Part shown: piece after piece, positions 17,065 to 26,315 of the stretch
Numbering within the stretch: position 1 is the stretch's first letter
Layout: each line of letters begins with the position of its first letter
Source of the DNA: Streptomyces sp. V4I2
Lineage (GTDB): Bacteria > Actinomycetota > Actinomycetes > Streptomycetales > Streptomycetaceae
DNA length: 64,000 nt
Direction of reading: 5' to 3'
Assembly: GCF_030817655.1 (NCBI RefSeq)
Contig: NZ_JAUSZM010000003.1
Location: 7,378,001 to 7,442,000, forward strand
Position numbers and translations under genes: made by a program
The notes under the pieces: model-generated
The model's database searches: none
The model's input: the letters and a program-made list of their open reading frames with translations, nothing else
What the model was told of the DNA's origin: nothing

Positions 17065-18327
17065 CTACTTGTTCAGACCGGGGTACAGAGGGTGCTTGTC
17101 GGCAAGCGTCTTCACCCGGGTCTTGAGGGCTTCCACGTCGTAGGACGGCTTGAGCGCCTCGGCGATGACGTCCGCGACCTCCGCGAAGTCCTCGGCCGTG
17201 AAGCCGCGGGTGGCGAGGGCGGGCGTACCGATCCGCAGGCCCGAGGTGACCATCGGCGGACGCGGGTCGTTCGGGACGGCGTTGCGGTTGACCGTGATGC
17301 CGACCTCGTGGAGGCGGTCCTCGGCCTGCTGCCCGTCCAGCTCGGACTCGCGCAGGTCGACCAGGATCAGGTGCACGTCGGTGCCGCCGGACAGGACGTT
17401 GACCCCGGCTTCGCGGGCGTCCGGCGCGGTCAGCCGCTCGGCGAGGATCCGTGCGCCCTCGACCGTACGGCGCTGGCGCTCCTTGAAGTCCTCGCTCGCC
17501 GCGACTTTGAAGGACACCGCCTTGGCCGCGATCACGTGCTCCAGGGGGCCGCCCTGGAAGCCCGGGAAGACGGACGAGTTGAGCTTCTTCGCGAAGTCCT
17601 TCCTGGCGAGGATGATGCCGCCGCGCGGGCCGCCCAGCGTCTTGTGGGTGGTGGAGGTGACGACGTCGGCGTACTCGACGGGGTTCGGGTGCAGGCCCGC
17701 CGCGACCAGACCCGCGAAGTGCGCCATGTCGACCCACAGGTACGCCTCGACCTCGTCGGCGATCCGGCGGAACTCGGCGAAGTCCAGCTGCCGCGGGTAC
17801 GCCGACCAGCCCGCGATGATCACCTTGGGCCGGTGCTCCTTGGCGAGCCGCTCGACCTCGGCCATGTCGACCAGGCCGGCGTCGTCGACGTGGTAGGCGA
17901 CCACGTTGAACTGCTTGCCGGAGAAGTTCAGCCGCATCCCGTGGGTCAGGTGGCCGCCGTGGGCGAGGTCCAGGCCGAGGATGGTGTCGCCGGGCTGGGC
18001 CAGCGCGAAGAGCGCGGCCTGGTTGGCGGAGGCGCCGGAGTGGGGCTGGACGTTGGCGTACTCGGCGCCGAACAGCTCCTTGACCCGGTCGATCGCGATC
18101 TGCTCGGCGACGTCGACGTGCTCGCAGCCGCCGTAGTAGCGGCGACCCGGGTAGCCCTCGGCGTACTTGTTGGTGAGGACCGAGCCCTGCGCCTCCATGA
18201 CCGCGACCGGCGCGAAGTTCTCGGAGGCGATCATCTCGAGGGTGGACTGCTGGCGGCTCACCTCGGCGTCGACCGCGGCGGCGATCTCCGGGTCGAGCTC
18301 GTGCAGGGGCGTGTTCAGAACGGACAT
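17065..18327 (-). CDS. glyA: Serine hydroxymethyltransferase
   Basis: 420 residues from ATG 18327, family length. It is a PLP enzyme that interconverts serine plus tetrahydrofolate with glycine plus methylene-tetrahydrofolate. The PLP lysine is Lys229 in STTHKTLGGPRGG; other signatures are IASENF at 33-38 and the HSGASAN segment near 96. It lies 15 nt after gcvH and is downstream of the glycine riboswitch. With excess glycine it therefore uses the methylene-tetrahydrofolate made by the cleavage system to form serine. Confidence 0.97.
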   Translation of the reverse strand: MSVLNTPLHELDPEIAAAVDAEVSRQQSTLEMIASENFAPVAVMEAQGSVLTNKYAEGYPGRRYYGGCEHVDVAEQIAIDRVKELFGAEYANVQPHSGASANQAALFALAQPGDTILGLDLAHGGHLTHGMRLNFSGKQFNVVAYHVDDAGLVDMAEVERLAKEHRPKVIIAGWSAYPRQLDFAEFRRIADEVEAYLWVDMAHFAGLVAAGLHPNPVEYADVVTSTTHKTLGGPRGGIILARKDFAKKLNSSVFPGFQGGPLEHVIAAKAVSFKVAASEDFKERQRRTVEGARILAERLTAPDAREAGVNVLSGGTDVHLILVDLRESELDGQQAEDRLHEVGITVNRNAVPNDPRPPMVTSGLRIGTPALATRGFTAEDFAEVADVIAEALKPSYDVEALKTRVKTLADKHPLYPGLNK

Positions 18328-18342
18328 CGGGTGTACGACTCC

Positions 18343-18720
18343 TCAGCCGGCGGAAAAGGCGGTGTACTCGTCGGCGGAGAGCAGGTCGGCCGGCTCGTCC
18401 GTGACGCGTACCTTGAACAGCCAGCCGCCCTCGAAGGGCGCGGAGTTCACCAGCGACGGGTCGTTCACCACGTCCTCGTTGACCTCGGTGACCTCACCGG
18501 ACACCGGGGCGTACAGGTCGCTGACCGACTTGGTCGACTCCAGTTCGCCGCAGGTCTCGCCCGCGGTCACCGTGGCACCGACCTCCGGAAGCTGGACGAA
18601 CACGACATCGCCGAGCGCGTTGGCCGCGTGCTCCGTGATGCCGACCGTCGAGACGCCGTCCGCGGCGGCCGACAGCCACTCGTGCTCCTTGCTGTAACGC
18701 AGCTGCTGGGGGTTGCTCAT
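18343..18720 (-). CDS. gcvH: Glycine cleavage system H protein
   Basis: 125 residues from ATG 18720, with AGGAG upstream on the minus strand. It is the lipoyl carrier that shuttles the aminomethyl group between P, T and L proteins. The lipoylated lysine is Lys64 in ELESTKSVSDLYAPVSGEV. The upstream frame to 18780 lacks a ribosome binding site at its start. It is second gene of the riboswitch-led operon; gcvP is not in this window and must be encoded elsewhere. Confidence 0.97.
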   Translation of the reverse strand: MSNPQQLRYSKEHEWLSAAADGVSTVGITEHAANALGDVVFVQLPEVGATVTAGETCGELESTKSVSDLYAPVSGEVTEVNEDVVNDPSLVNSAPFEGGWLFKVRVTDEPADLLSADEYTAFSAG

Positions 18721-18851
18721 GGCCTGAATTCTCCTGTACGCGGGGGAGTGCTGGTGAATGGGGGACTGCTGGAAACGCACGTGAGCAGCGGAAATGTGCG
18801 CAGGGTCACGCGCACGGACCGTTCAAGTCTGTACTTCCGGCGCTTGAGTCT

Positions 18852-19970
18852 CTACTTCTGGCGCTTGTAGAACGGCAGCGCCACGACCTCGTACGGCTCG
18901 TGGCTGCCCCGGATGTCCACACCGACACCCGGCGTGCCCGGCGCCGCGTGCGCGGCGTCGACGTACGCCATCGCGATCGGCTTGCCCAGCGTGGGGGAGG
19001 GCGCGCCGGAGGTGACCTCGCCGATCACCTCGCCGCCGGCGACGACCGCGTACCCGGCGCGCGGGACCCGACGCCCCTCGGCGACCAGGCCGACGAGGAC
19101 GCGCGGAGGGTTCGCCTGTGCGCGGGCGGCCGCCTCGGTCAGCGCCTCGCGGCCCACGAAGTCGCCCTCCTTCTCGAACTTCACCACCCGGCCGAGCCCG
19201 GCGTCGAACGGAGTCAACGACAGCGACAGCTCGTGCCCGTACAGCGGCATGCCCGCCTCCAGACGCAGCGTGTCCCGGCAGGACAGGCCGCAGGGGACCA
19301 GGCCGACGCCCTCGCCCGCCTTGGTCAGGGCCTGCCACAGCTCGACGGCGTGCTCCGGCTTCACGAACAGCTCGAAGCCGTCCTCGCCGGTGTAGCCGGT
19401 GCGGGCGATGAGCGCGGGGACGCCGGCGACGGTGCCGGGCAGGCCGGCGTAGTACTTGAGGCCGTCGATGCCGGCGTCGGTGAGCGACTTGAGGATGCCG
19501 GGGGACTCGGGCCCCTGGACGGCGATCAGCGCGTAGTGATCGCGGTCGTCGCGGACCTCGACCTCGAACTCCTCACCGAGACTGCTGAGCTCGTTCACGA
19601 CGTTCTGGGCGTTGGAGGCATTGGCAACGATCATGTACTCGTCTTCGGCCAGCCGGTACACGATCAGGTCGTCGAGGATTCCGCCGTCAGCGGCGCAGAT
19701 CATCGTGTAGCGGGCGCGGCCCACCTTCACGGCCGCGATGTCGCCGACCAGCGCGTAGTTCAGGAACTGCGCGGCTTCCGGCCCGGTGACCGTGATCTCG
19801 CCCATGTGCGAGAGGTCGAAGAGCCCGGCGCGGGTGCGTACGGCGTTGTGCTCGTCGCGTTCGGAGCCGTAGCGCAGGGGCATGTCCCAGCCGGCGAAGT
19901 CGGTCATCGTCGCGCCGAGCGAACGATGCAGGGCATCGAGGGCGGTGTGACGGGGTGCGGTGCTGCTCAT
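18852..19970 (-). CDS. gcvT: Glycine cleavage system aminomethyltransferase (T protein)
   Basis: 372 residues from ATG 19970; the alternative start 54 nt upstream would add a non-conserved, charged leader. GGGAG precedes the chosen ATG. GcvT transfers the methylene carbon from the H-protein aminomethyl arm to tetrahydrofolate, releasing ammonia. Family signatures include DFAGWDMPL, DLSHMGEI, ARTGYTGEDGFE and the C-terminal PRAGY segment. It is first gene of the operon, about 50 nt downstream of the tandem glycine riboswitch. A 131-nt gap separates it from gcvH. Confidence 0.96.
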   Translation of the reverse strand: MSSTAPRHTALDALHRSLGATMTDFAGWDMPLRYGSERDEHNAVRTRAGLFDLSHMGEITVTGPEAAQFLNYALVGDIAAVKVGRARYTMICAADGGILDDLIVYRLAEDEYMIVANASNAQNVVNELSSLGEEFEVEVRDDRDHYALIAVQGPESPGILKSLTDAGIDGLKYYAGLPGTVAGVPALIARTGYTGEDGFELFVKPEHAVELWQALTKAGEGVGLVPCGLSCRDTLRLEAGMPLYGHELSLSLTPFDAGLGRVVKFEKEGDFVGREALTEAAARAQANPPRVLVGLVAEGRRVPRAGYAVVAGGEVIGEVTSGAPSPTLGKPIAMAYVDAAHAAPGTPGVGVDIRGSHEPYEVVALPFYKRQK

Positions 19971-20020
19971 CGGACGGTCGTCTCCCAAGGCATGACGGCG
20001 AGGTCGTTCCTCCCCATCTG

Positions 20021-20220
20021 TCATCGGAACCTGAGAGGTTCGACGTGACCCCGCGAAACGGTGGTCACGACTTGCACCTTGGGTGGAGCCACTGTCGCAG
20101 CGGCCCGCTTTTCAGATGTGCCTCGCCCGCGCGGTAACGGGGACCTGAGAGATTCAAGGGAGGGACTTGCTCCTTCGGCGCCCCAGCGAGGTACGGCTGG
20201 GGACTCTCCCGCGCGGATTC
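20021..20220 (-). ncRNA. Tandem glycine riboswitch controlling gcvT-gcvH-glyA-sdaA
   Basis: On the minus strand the leader has two successive glycine aptamers. The first runs from about 20220 to 20135, with GGGAGAG, GCCGAAGGAGCAAGTC and the 3' CTCTCAGG at about 20145-20153. The second runs from about 20130 to 20021, with GGCGAGGC, CACCCAAGGTGCAAGTC and CTCTCAGG at about 20030-20037. The paired order (GGAGAG, purine-AAGG-GCAA core, CTCTCAGG) is diagnostic of the gcvT riboswitch. It lies 50 nt upstream of gcvT. In bacteria this switch usually turns expression on with glycine. I do not see a clear terminator between 20021 and 19970, so the output may act on translation or by a cryptic hairpin. 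Confidence 0.95.
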
Positions 20221-20401
20221 AAGCGGCCGGTATGCAGTTGGCGCGCACATCATTGCACGCATCCTCGGCGCGTGGCAGGGCCACATCTGTAACCGGCCTG
20301 TGGCAGTAAGCGCATGAAAACGCGAGACACCGCGTATTACCTTCTCTTTACACTCGACGGGGAGGGAAACTCGTGACCCACCCCAGGGGAGGACGATCAC
20401 G

Positions 20402-21070
20402 GTGAACAGGACCACTGCGTACGCCACGACCTCGGCCGTAGCGCTGCCCGAGCAGCCCTCGGCCCCGGCCCGCGGCGCGTGTGGAGCGCGCCCGGCAGCC
20501 GTCCTCCGCGACCTGCGCGAGCGCGAGGGCCACAGCCCGCACGCACTGCTCTTCGGGCCCCGCGACCTCGTCGTGATCACCGGCCTGCCCGGCAGCGGCA
20601 AGTCCACGCTGATGCGGCGCACCGTCAAGGGCACCCGGATCGACTCCCAGGACACCCGCGACCGCTGGGACGGCCGGCTGTCCCGCTTCCTGCCGTACGC
20701 GGTCTACCGCCCGCTCGTCCGCGTCGCCCACTACGCCGGACTGCGCCGCGCCCTGCGTTCCGGCAAGGGCGTCGTCGTGCACGACTGCGGTACGCAGGCC
20801 TGGGTGCGCGGCTGGCTGGCCCGCGAGGCCCGCCGCCGGGGCGGCACCCTGCACCTGCTGTTGCTCGACGTCGCCCCCGGCACGGCCCTGGCCGGCCAGC
20901 GCGAACGCGGCCGCGGCGTCTCGCGGTACGCGTTCCTGCGCCACCGCGGCGCGGCCGCCCGCCTGATCAGCTCCGTGGAGCAGGGCGACCTGCCGCCGGG
21001 CTGCGGCTCGGCGGTCCTGATCGACCGGGACGCGGCGAACGTCCTGACGCGGATCGGCTTCACGGGCTGA
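20402..21070 (+). CDS. P-loop kinase-like ATPase (AAA/zeta-kinase type)
   Basis: 222 residues from GTG 20402, preceded by AGGACGATC. A Walker A motif GLPGSGKST sits at 61-69, then DSQDTRDRW, and a Walker-B-like LHLLLLDVAP near 150. The fold matches small P-loop kinases that phosphorylate metabolites or tRNA-like substrates, and it resembles the AAA_33 family. The N-terminal 45 residues are variable and not conserved in character. The substrate is unknown. It is divergent from the riboswitch operon and followed by two SseB-domain genes, which may be co-transcribed. Confidence 0.75.
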   Translation: MNRTTAYATTSAVALPEQPSAPARGACGARPAAVLRDLREREGHSPHALLFGPRDLVVITGLPGSGKSTLMRRTVKGTRIDSQDTRDRWDGRLSRFLPYAVYRPLVRVAHYAGLRRALRSGKGVVVHDCGTQAWVRGWLAREARRRGGTLHLLLLDVAPGTALAGQRERGRGVSRYAFLRHRGAAARLISSVEQGDLPPGCGSAVLIDRDAANVLTRIGFTG

Positions 21071-21187
21071 GGCGGGTCGGTTTCACGGCCCGGGGCCGGA
21101 TTGCTGTGACGGGCTGACTCCCGGCCCGCCCGCACCCGTTAGCCTTTTCAGCCACAGCAGCGGTATTCGGCAGGCGGTAGACAACAG

Positions 21188-21991
21188 ATGGACTTCCCGG
21201 CGGATCTCCCAGCGGGCTTCTCGGAGTTCCCGGCACAGGCGCACGCCCACTCGCACGGCGGATGGCCCGGCAACGAGCTGGAGGAGGTGCTCTCCGCCTC
21301 CCTCGGCATCCCCGGGGCCGGCGGGCGGATCGTCGAGGTGCTCGGCCGCAGCTTCGTGTGGATCCCGCTGCCCAGCGGCGGCGGCCCGCACAGCGGCCCG
21401 CTCGACCTGCCCACACTGGAGATCGACGGCCAGGCCTACGTCCCGGTGTTCAGCTCCGAGGAGCAGTTCCGCCAGGTCGTCGGCTCGCACATGTCGTACA
21501 CCATCGCGCCCGCGGTGGAGTTCGCCCGCGGGCTGCCCCCGCAGGTCGGCATCGCCGTGAACCCGGACGGCACGGTCGGCGTCCCGCTGCCCCCGCCCGC
21601 CGTGGCCGACCTCTGCCGCACCGGCCGTACCCCGCTGGACGGCCCCGCGAGCGGCGGCCGCGTCAAGCTCTACGAGCCCGACTGGCAGGACGACCCCGTC
21701 GACTTCCTCGCCGCGGCCTCGGCCGAGTTCGCGGCCACCGGCGTCATCCTCACGGCCCGCCGCTGCCTGGCCGCCATCGAGACGGCGAACCCGGTGATGT
21801 TCGTGGGCGTGGAGCTCTCCCACTGGGACGCCCCCGACCTGCGCACGGCCCCCATGGACGCCCTGGCCGCGGCCCTGGGCCGCGCCCCGGCCCCCTGGCC
21901 GGTCAACCTGGTCCTCCTGGACGTGGCGGACGACCCGGTGGGCCACTGGATGCGCGAGCAGGTCCGGCCCTTTTATCAGTACGGCTACTGA
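21188..21991 (+). CDS. SseB-domain protein, first copy
   Basis: 267 residues from ATG 21188. It contains an N-terminal SseB domain (about 25-125, ELEEVLSASLG, FVWIPLPSGG, YVPVFSSEEQF) and a C-terminal SseB_C-like half (about 150-265, PVNLVLLDVADDPVGHWM, RPFYQYGY). E. coli SseB was named for enhanced serine sensitivity when altered, but its biochemical role is not known. A second, shorter relative lies 174 nt downstream; both share the RPFY ending. The nearness to the serine/glycine operon is notable but no functional link is shown. Confidence 0.85.
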   Translation: MDFPADLPAGFSEFPAQAHAHSHGGWPGNELEEVLSASLGIPGAGGRIVEVLGRSFVWIPLPSGGGPHSGPLDLPTLEIDGQAYVPVFSSEEQFRQVVGSHMSYTIAPAVEFARGLPPQVGIAVNPDGTVGVPLPPPAVADLCRTGRTPLDGPASGGRVKLYEPDWQDDPVDFLAAASAEFAATGVILTARRCLAAIETANPVMFVGVELSHWDAPDLRTAPMDALAAALGRAPAPWPVNLVLLDVADDPVGHWMREQVRPFYQYGY

Positions 21992-21993
21992 GG

Positions 21994-22082
21994 TATTCAG
22001 GGGCGCGGGACTGTGTCGACATGCGGCTCCGCCGCGGGGCGCGACCGGCCCCCACCGCTCGCACCCGCCGACGGCGAACAAG
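21994..22082. repeat. Dispersed Streptomyces-type intergenic repeat
   Basis: The spacer after the first SseB gene starts with AGGGGCGCGGGACTGTGTCG, then GCGGCTCCGCCGCGG and GCGCGACC, ending in CCCGCCGACGGCGAAC. From general knowledge this word order recurs in many Streptomyces intergenic regions. GCGG-CTCCG-CCGC can fold as a hairpin, so the element may also act as a transcript end. Confidence 0.55.
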
Positions 22083-22165
22083 TCCCGAGCTCTTGGGCGG
22101 CTGCTGTCGGCGCCGCCACATAAGCTGGTTTCATATCGAGGCAACTTCACGAAGGGGCGGTACAG

Positions 22166-22984
22166 GTGAGCGCCAGCGGCATCGCGGCCGGGCAGGTCGA
22201 GCACATGCTGCGCCAGGTGACGCCCGGGCGCTACGACGCCTACGAGGCACTCCTGCGCGCGCTCGCGACCCCCTCCTCCGGCCAGGTCTGGATGCTGCTG
22301 TGGCACGGTCAGGCGGGCTCCCCGGACGCCCAGTACGGAAACATGGAGGTCGACGGGTACGGCTACGCACCGTGCGTGACCTCGGCCCAGGAACTCTCGG
22401 CCAGCGGCTGGAACCGCTCCTATGAGGTCGTCGACGGAATCGACGTCGCCCGCACCCTGTACCCCGACCACTACGGCCTCTGGCTGAATCCGCACGCCCC
22501 CGGCGGCGGCGTCGGCATCCCCTGGCTGGATCTGCGCCGCATCGCCACCGGCCTGGAGCGCCAGCCCGCCGGACCCCTGCGGCTGTCCGAGCCCGGCATC
22601 GAGATCCCGCAGTTCTACGCCCTGCTCGCGCACAACGCCCACCGCACCCCCGCCGTCCGCGCGCTGCGCCGTGCCTGGGTGCAGCCCGCGCTCGGGGCGC
22701 CGTATCTCGCCATCGGTCTCGATGTGTACGACACCAGCCCGCCGGCCGTCGACTCGGTGCGCGCGATGATGCAGCAGTCGATCGGCGCGGTCCCGGACGG
22801 GCTCCCGGTGTCGACCGTGGCGATGTCCGACGAGTACGACCCGGTGGCGCTGTGGATGCGGGCGAGCGCCCGCCCCTTCTACGACCGCGAGGCCCATGCG
22901 GCGTCCGCCCCGGCCCCCGCACCCTCCTCGGCTCAGGCTCCGGTGGCCGGTTACGGCTATCCGCCGGCCCGCGGCGGCTACTGA
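22166..22984 (+). CDS. SseB-domain protein, second copy
   Basis: 272 residues from GTG 22166, with GAAGGGGCGG upstream. SseB core segments are recognisable (VEHMLRQVTPGRYDAYEALL, PCVTSAQELSASGW, HYGLWLNPHAPGGGVGIPW). A C-terminal half similar to the preceding gene contains VALWMRASARPFYDREA. The last 35 residues are Ala/Pro/Gly-rich and probably disordered. No membrane segment is predicted. The tandem pair suggests a duplicated heterodimer or two proteins with overlapping function. Confidence 0.83.
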   Translation: MSASGIAAGQVEHMLRQVTPGRYDAYEALLRALATPSSGQVWMLLWHGQAGSPDAQYGNMEVDGYGYAPCVTSAQELSASGWNRSYEVVDGIDVARTLYPDHYGLWLNPHAPGGGVGIPWLDLRRIATGLERQPAGPLRLSEPGIEIPQFYALLAHNAHRTPAVRALRRAWVQPALGAPYLAIGLDVYDTSPPAVDSVRAMMQQSIGAVPDGLPVSTVAMSDEYDPVALWMRASARPFYDREAHAASAPAPAPSSAQAPVAGYGYPPARGGY

Positions 22985-23303
22985 CCGAACTCCTCTCCGG
23001 CTCCGGCGGCCGGACCCGCCTTCCCCGTCTTCGCGCGTAGAACTGGGTGAATCGTACCCCTGTGTCCCCAATGCCCCAACTGGACTGCGTCCGCCCCGCG
23101 TTACCCGCCGTCCGGATAACGGAACCCTCTGGGTCGCATCACGTTTATGCATCCTTTCACCGTCAAGTCTGGCAACAGATCGCCAAAGCGTTGAAGACTC
23201 CCGCACCAGGGGCCTTTCGTCCCTGTGTACGACGGACTGAATCAATGCCGCCACAGCGGCAAGTGCGGGCCGGCTACCGCCGGTTGAGAGGGGTCCCTGC
23301 CAG
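22985..23303 (+). promoter_or_regulatory. Leader region of the oligopeptide transporter operon
   Basis: 319 nt without a convincing gene, and visibly less GC-rich than its flanks around 23130-23190. It should hold the promoter of the five-gene transporter operon. The Shine-Dalgarno of the first gene is GAGAGGGG shortly before ATG 23304. A small stem CCGGC-TACC-GCCGG lies near 23270-23283. I see no riboswitch consensus and no confident -35/-10 pair. A short frame at 23047-23307 has no coding character. Confidence 0.4.
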
Positions 23304-24311
23304 ATGACGGCACCATTGCACGAGCCGACCGCGGAAGCGGCCCCGAGTGCGGCCGAAGAAGCGGCGCTGGTCAGCGCCGATGCGAAGGCCGTACAGGGGC
23401 GTTCCCTGGGCCGGATCGCCTGGGAGCGCCTGAAGCGGGACAAGCTGGCTCTCACGGGCGGCGCCGTGGTTCTCTTCCTGGTGGTGATCGCGCTGCTCGC
23501 CCCGGTCATCACGAGCCTCCTGGGGCAGGACCCGAACGAGTACCACGAGAACCTCATCGACCCGCTCTTCGGCACGCCCACGGGCTCCCTGGGCGGCATC
23601 AGCGGCGACCACCTGCTCGGCGTAGAGCCGGTCAACGGCCGCGACATCCTCGCCCGCATCCTCTACGGCGCCCGGATCTCCCTGCTGGTGGGCTTCCTGT
23701 CCGCCGTGGTCGCCGTGATCCTCGGAACGGTGCTGGGCATCCTCGCCGGGTTCTTCGGCGGCTGGCTCGACTCCGTGATCAGCCGGGTGATGGACGGCCT
23801 GCTCGCCTTCCCGCAGCTGCTGTTCATCATCGCGCTGGTCTCCGTCATGCCGAACGAGATGCTGGGGCTCACCGGTTCGAGCGTGCGCGTCTTCGTGATG
23901 ATCATCGTCATCGGCTTCTTCGGCTGGCCCTACATCGGACGCGTGGTGCGCGGCCAGACACTCTCGCTGCGTGAGCGCGAGTACGTGGAGGCCGCCCGAT
24001 CGCTGGGCGCGGGGCGGCTGTACATCCTGTTCAAGGAACTGCTGCCCAACCTCGTCGCCCCGATCGTCGTCTACACGACGATGATGATCCCCACCAACAT
24101 CCTCACCGAGGCGGCGCTCAGCTTCCTGGGCGTGGGCGTCAAGCCGCCCACCGCCTCCTGGGGGCAGATGCTCTCGAGTGCGATCGACTACTACGAGTCC
24201 GACCCCATGTACATGGTGGTCCCGGGCGTGGCGATCTTCATCACCGTGCTGGCCTTCAATCTCTTCGGCGACGGCGTCCGGGACGCGCTGGACCCGAAGG
24301 CCTCCCGTTGA
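23304..24311 (+). CDS. Oligopeptide ABC transporter permease (DppC/OppC type)
   Basis: 335 residues. The N-terminal OppC_N segment (RIAWERLKRDKLALTGGAV) leads into transmembrane helix 1, then a periplasmic-type loop and five more helices. The EAA loop that docks on the ATPase reads EYVEAARSLGAGRLYILFKE near 225-245. DppC-type permeases pair with DppB-type permeases to form the channel. It is first in the operon: permease, binding protein, permease, ATPase, ATPase. As I recall, this is also the order of bldK. Confidence 0.92.
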   Translation: MTAPLHEPTAEAAPSAAEEAALVSADAKAVQGRSLGRIAWERLKRDKLALTGGAVVLFLVVIALLAPVITSLLGQDPNEYHENLIDPLFGTPTGSLGGISGDHLLGVEPVNGRDILARILYGARISLLVGFLSAVVAVILGTVLGILAGFFGGWLDSVISRVMDGLLAFPQLLFIIALVSVMPNEMLGLTGSSVRVFVMIIVIGFFGWPYIGRVVRGQTLSLREREYVEAARSLGAGRLYILFKELLPNLVAPIVVYTTMMIPTNILTEAALSFLGVGVKPPTASWGQMLSSAIDYYESDPMYMVVPGVAIFITVLAFNLFGDGVRDALDPKASR

Positions 24312-24405
24312 ACCGGCCGAACCGCCGAACCGTCCAGGCGCAGCACCCCAACTGTCCCGTGGCACTCACACGGGGTCTCTCATCAAATCCGGAGGATCCG
24401 AGATC

Positions 24406-26205
24406 GTGACTACCCAACGCACCTCAGGGCGGCGGAAGCAGGCGTTTGCCGCTGTCGCCGCGGTCGCCGCGCTGCTGACCACGGCGGCGTGCGGCGGCGG
24501 TGGAGACGACGGCGACAACGGCGGCTCGAGCACCGGTGCCGCCGGCTTCGACGCCGCGAACAACAAGGTCGCCCAGGCCTCTGCCGCCAAGAAGGGCGGC
24601 ACGCTGAAGTTCGGTGGCGCCCAGGATGCCGACTCGTGGGACACCACGCGCGGTTACTACGGCTTCATGTGGAACTTCGCGCGCTACTACAGCCGCCAGC
24701 TCGTCACGAACAAGACGGAGCCCGGAAAGGCCGGCGCCGAGCTGGCCCCGGACCTCGCCACCGGTCTCGCCAAGGTCACGGACGACGGCAAGACCTACAC
24801 GTACACCCTGCGTGACGGCGTCACGTGGGAGGACGGCAAGCCGATCACGTCCAAGGACGTGAAGTACGGCATCGAGCGTGTGTGGGCGCAGGACGTGCTG
24901 TCCGGCGGTCCGGTCTACCTGAAGGACGTGCTCGACCCGAAGGGCGAGTACAAGGGCCCGTACAAGGACACCTCCCCGGACAAGCTGGGTCTGAAGGCGA
25001 TCGAGACGCCGGACGACAAGACCGTCGTCTTCAAGCTGCCGACCGCCAACTCGGACTTCGAGGAGATGCTGGGTCTGATCTCCGCGTCCCCGGTCCGCCA
25101 GGACAAGGACACCAAGTCCAAGTACGGTCTGCACCCGTTCTCCTCCGGCCCGTACAAGTTCCAGTCGTACAGCCCGGGCAAGGACCTCACGCTGGTCCGC
25201 AACACCGAGTGGAAGCAGGCCTCGGACCCGATCCGCAAGGCCTACCCGGACAAGATCACCGTCCAGTTCTTCTCGGACGCCAACCAGCTGGACCAGCGTC
25301 TGCTCAACGGTGACCTGGACCTCGACATCAACCAGACCGGCATGTCGCCGCAGGGCCGCACCACCGCCCTGAAGCAGCACAAGGCCAACCTGGACAACCC
25401 GGTCTCCGGCTACATCCGTTACGCGACCTTCCCGCAGAGCGTGGCGCCGTTCAACAACGCCGAGTGCCGCAAGGCCGTGATCTACGGTGCCGACCACGTG
25501 TCGCTCCAGACCGCGCGCGGTGGCCCCGTCGCCGGTGGTGACATCGGCACCAACATGCTGCCGCCGTCCGTGTCGGGCTCCGAGGGCCAGAAGTACGACC
25601 CGTACGAGATCGCCGGTGCCAACAAGTCCGGCAACGCCACCAAGGCCAAGGAAGCGCTGAAGGCCTGCGGCAAGCCGAACGGCTTCTCCACAACCATCGC
25701 GGTCCGCAACAACAAGCCGGTCGAGGTGGCCACCGCCCAGTCCCTGCAGGCGTCGCTGAAGAAGATCGGCATCAACGCCCAGATCGACCAGTTCGACGGT
25801 TCGCAGACCTCCGGCATCATCGGCAGCCCCGAGAACGTGAAGAAGAAGGGCTACGGCATCATCATCATGGGCTGGGGTCCGGACTTCCCGACCGTCCAGG
25901 GCTTCGGTATGCCGCTGTGGGACAGCAAGTACATCCTGGAGAGCGGTAACAACAACTTCTCTCTGATCAAGGACAAGACGATCGACGGCCTGTTCGACGA
26001 CTACATCACCACGCTGGACGACGCGGGCAAGACCAAGATCGCCACGGAGATCAACCACAAGGTGATGGAGGGCGCGTACTACCTCCCCTTCGTCTTCGAG
26101 AAGTTCATCAACTGGCGCTCGGACAACCTGGCGAACGTGTACACCACCGACGGCTACAGCGGTATGTACGACTTCGTCAACCTCGGTCTGAAGTCCGCGA
26201 AGTAG
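24406..26205 (+). CDS. Peptide-binding lipoprotein of ABC transporter (SBP family 5)
   Basis: 599 residues from GTG 24406, with GGAGG 10 nt upstream; the longer frame begins inside the preceding gene. The signal peptide (GRRKQAF..) ends in TAAC followed by a Gly/Asp-rich linker, so it is a lipoprotein on the outer face of the membrane. The SBP_bac_5 body has typical segments (LAPDLATGLAKVTDDGKTYT, LRDGVTWEDGKPITSKDVKY) and ends with YLPFVFEKFINWRSDNL. It should bind oligopeptides; specificity cannot be told. The 94-nt gap after the permease gene allows separate regulation or higher expression. Confidence 0.93.
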   Translation: MTTQRTSGRRKQAFAAVAAVAALLTTAACGGGGDDGDNGGSSTGAAGFDAANNKVAQASAAKKGGTLKFGGAQDADSWDTTRGYYGFMWNFARYYSRQLVTNKTEPGKAGAELAPDLATGLAKVTDDGKTYTYTLRDGVTWEDGKPITSKDVKYGIERVWAQDVLSGGPVYLKDVLDPKGEYKGPYKDTSPDKLGLKAIETPDDKTVVFKLPTANSDFEEMLGLISASPVRQDKDTKSKYGLHPFSSGPYKFQSYSPGKDLTLVRNTEWKQASDPIRKAYPDKITVQFFSDANQLDQRLLNGDLDLDINQTGMSPQGRTTALKQHKANLDNPVSGYIRYATFPQSVAPFNNAECRKAVIYGADHVSLQTARGGPVAGGDIGTNMLPPSVSGSEGQKYDPYEIAGANKSGNATKAKEALKACGKPNGFSTTIAVRNNKPVEVATAQSLQASLKKIGINAQIDQFDGSQTSGIIGSPENVKKKGYGIIIMGWGPDFPTVQGFGMPLWDSKYILESGNNNFSLIKDKTIDGLFDDYITTLDDAGKTKIATEINHKVMEGAYYLPFVFEKFINWRSDNLANVYTTDGYSGMYDFVNLGLKSAK

Positions 26206-26315
26206 TCCCGGCACACCCGCCACACGGCACGAAAGGCAGGTGAAGGCCGGCGCAGCGTGATCGTGGGCCACCGGACAACCTCCGGTGGCCCACGGTCCGC
26301 GGCGGGCCGAGAGCT

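Noticed and set aside
15733..18870. A 1045-codon open frame on the plus strand across sdaA, glyA and gcvH
   Set aside because: It is antisense to three strongly conserved genes, has no domain character, and is a by-product of high GC at the third codon position.
23047..23307. A small gene in the transporter leader
   Set aside because: No Shine-Dalgarno, no protein-like pattern, and it would overlap the start of the permease gene.
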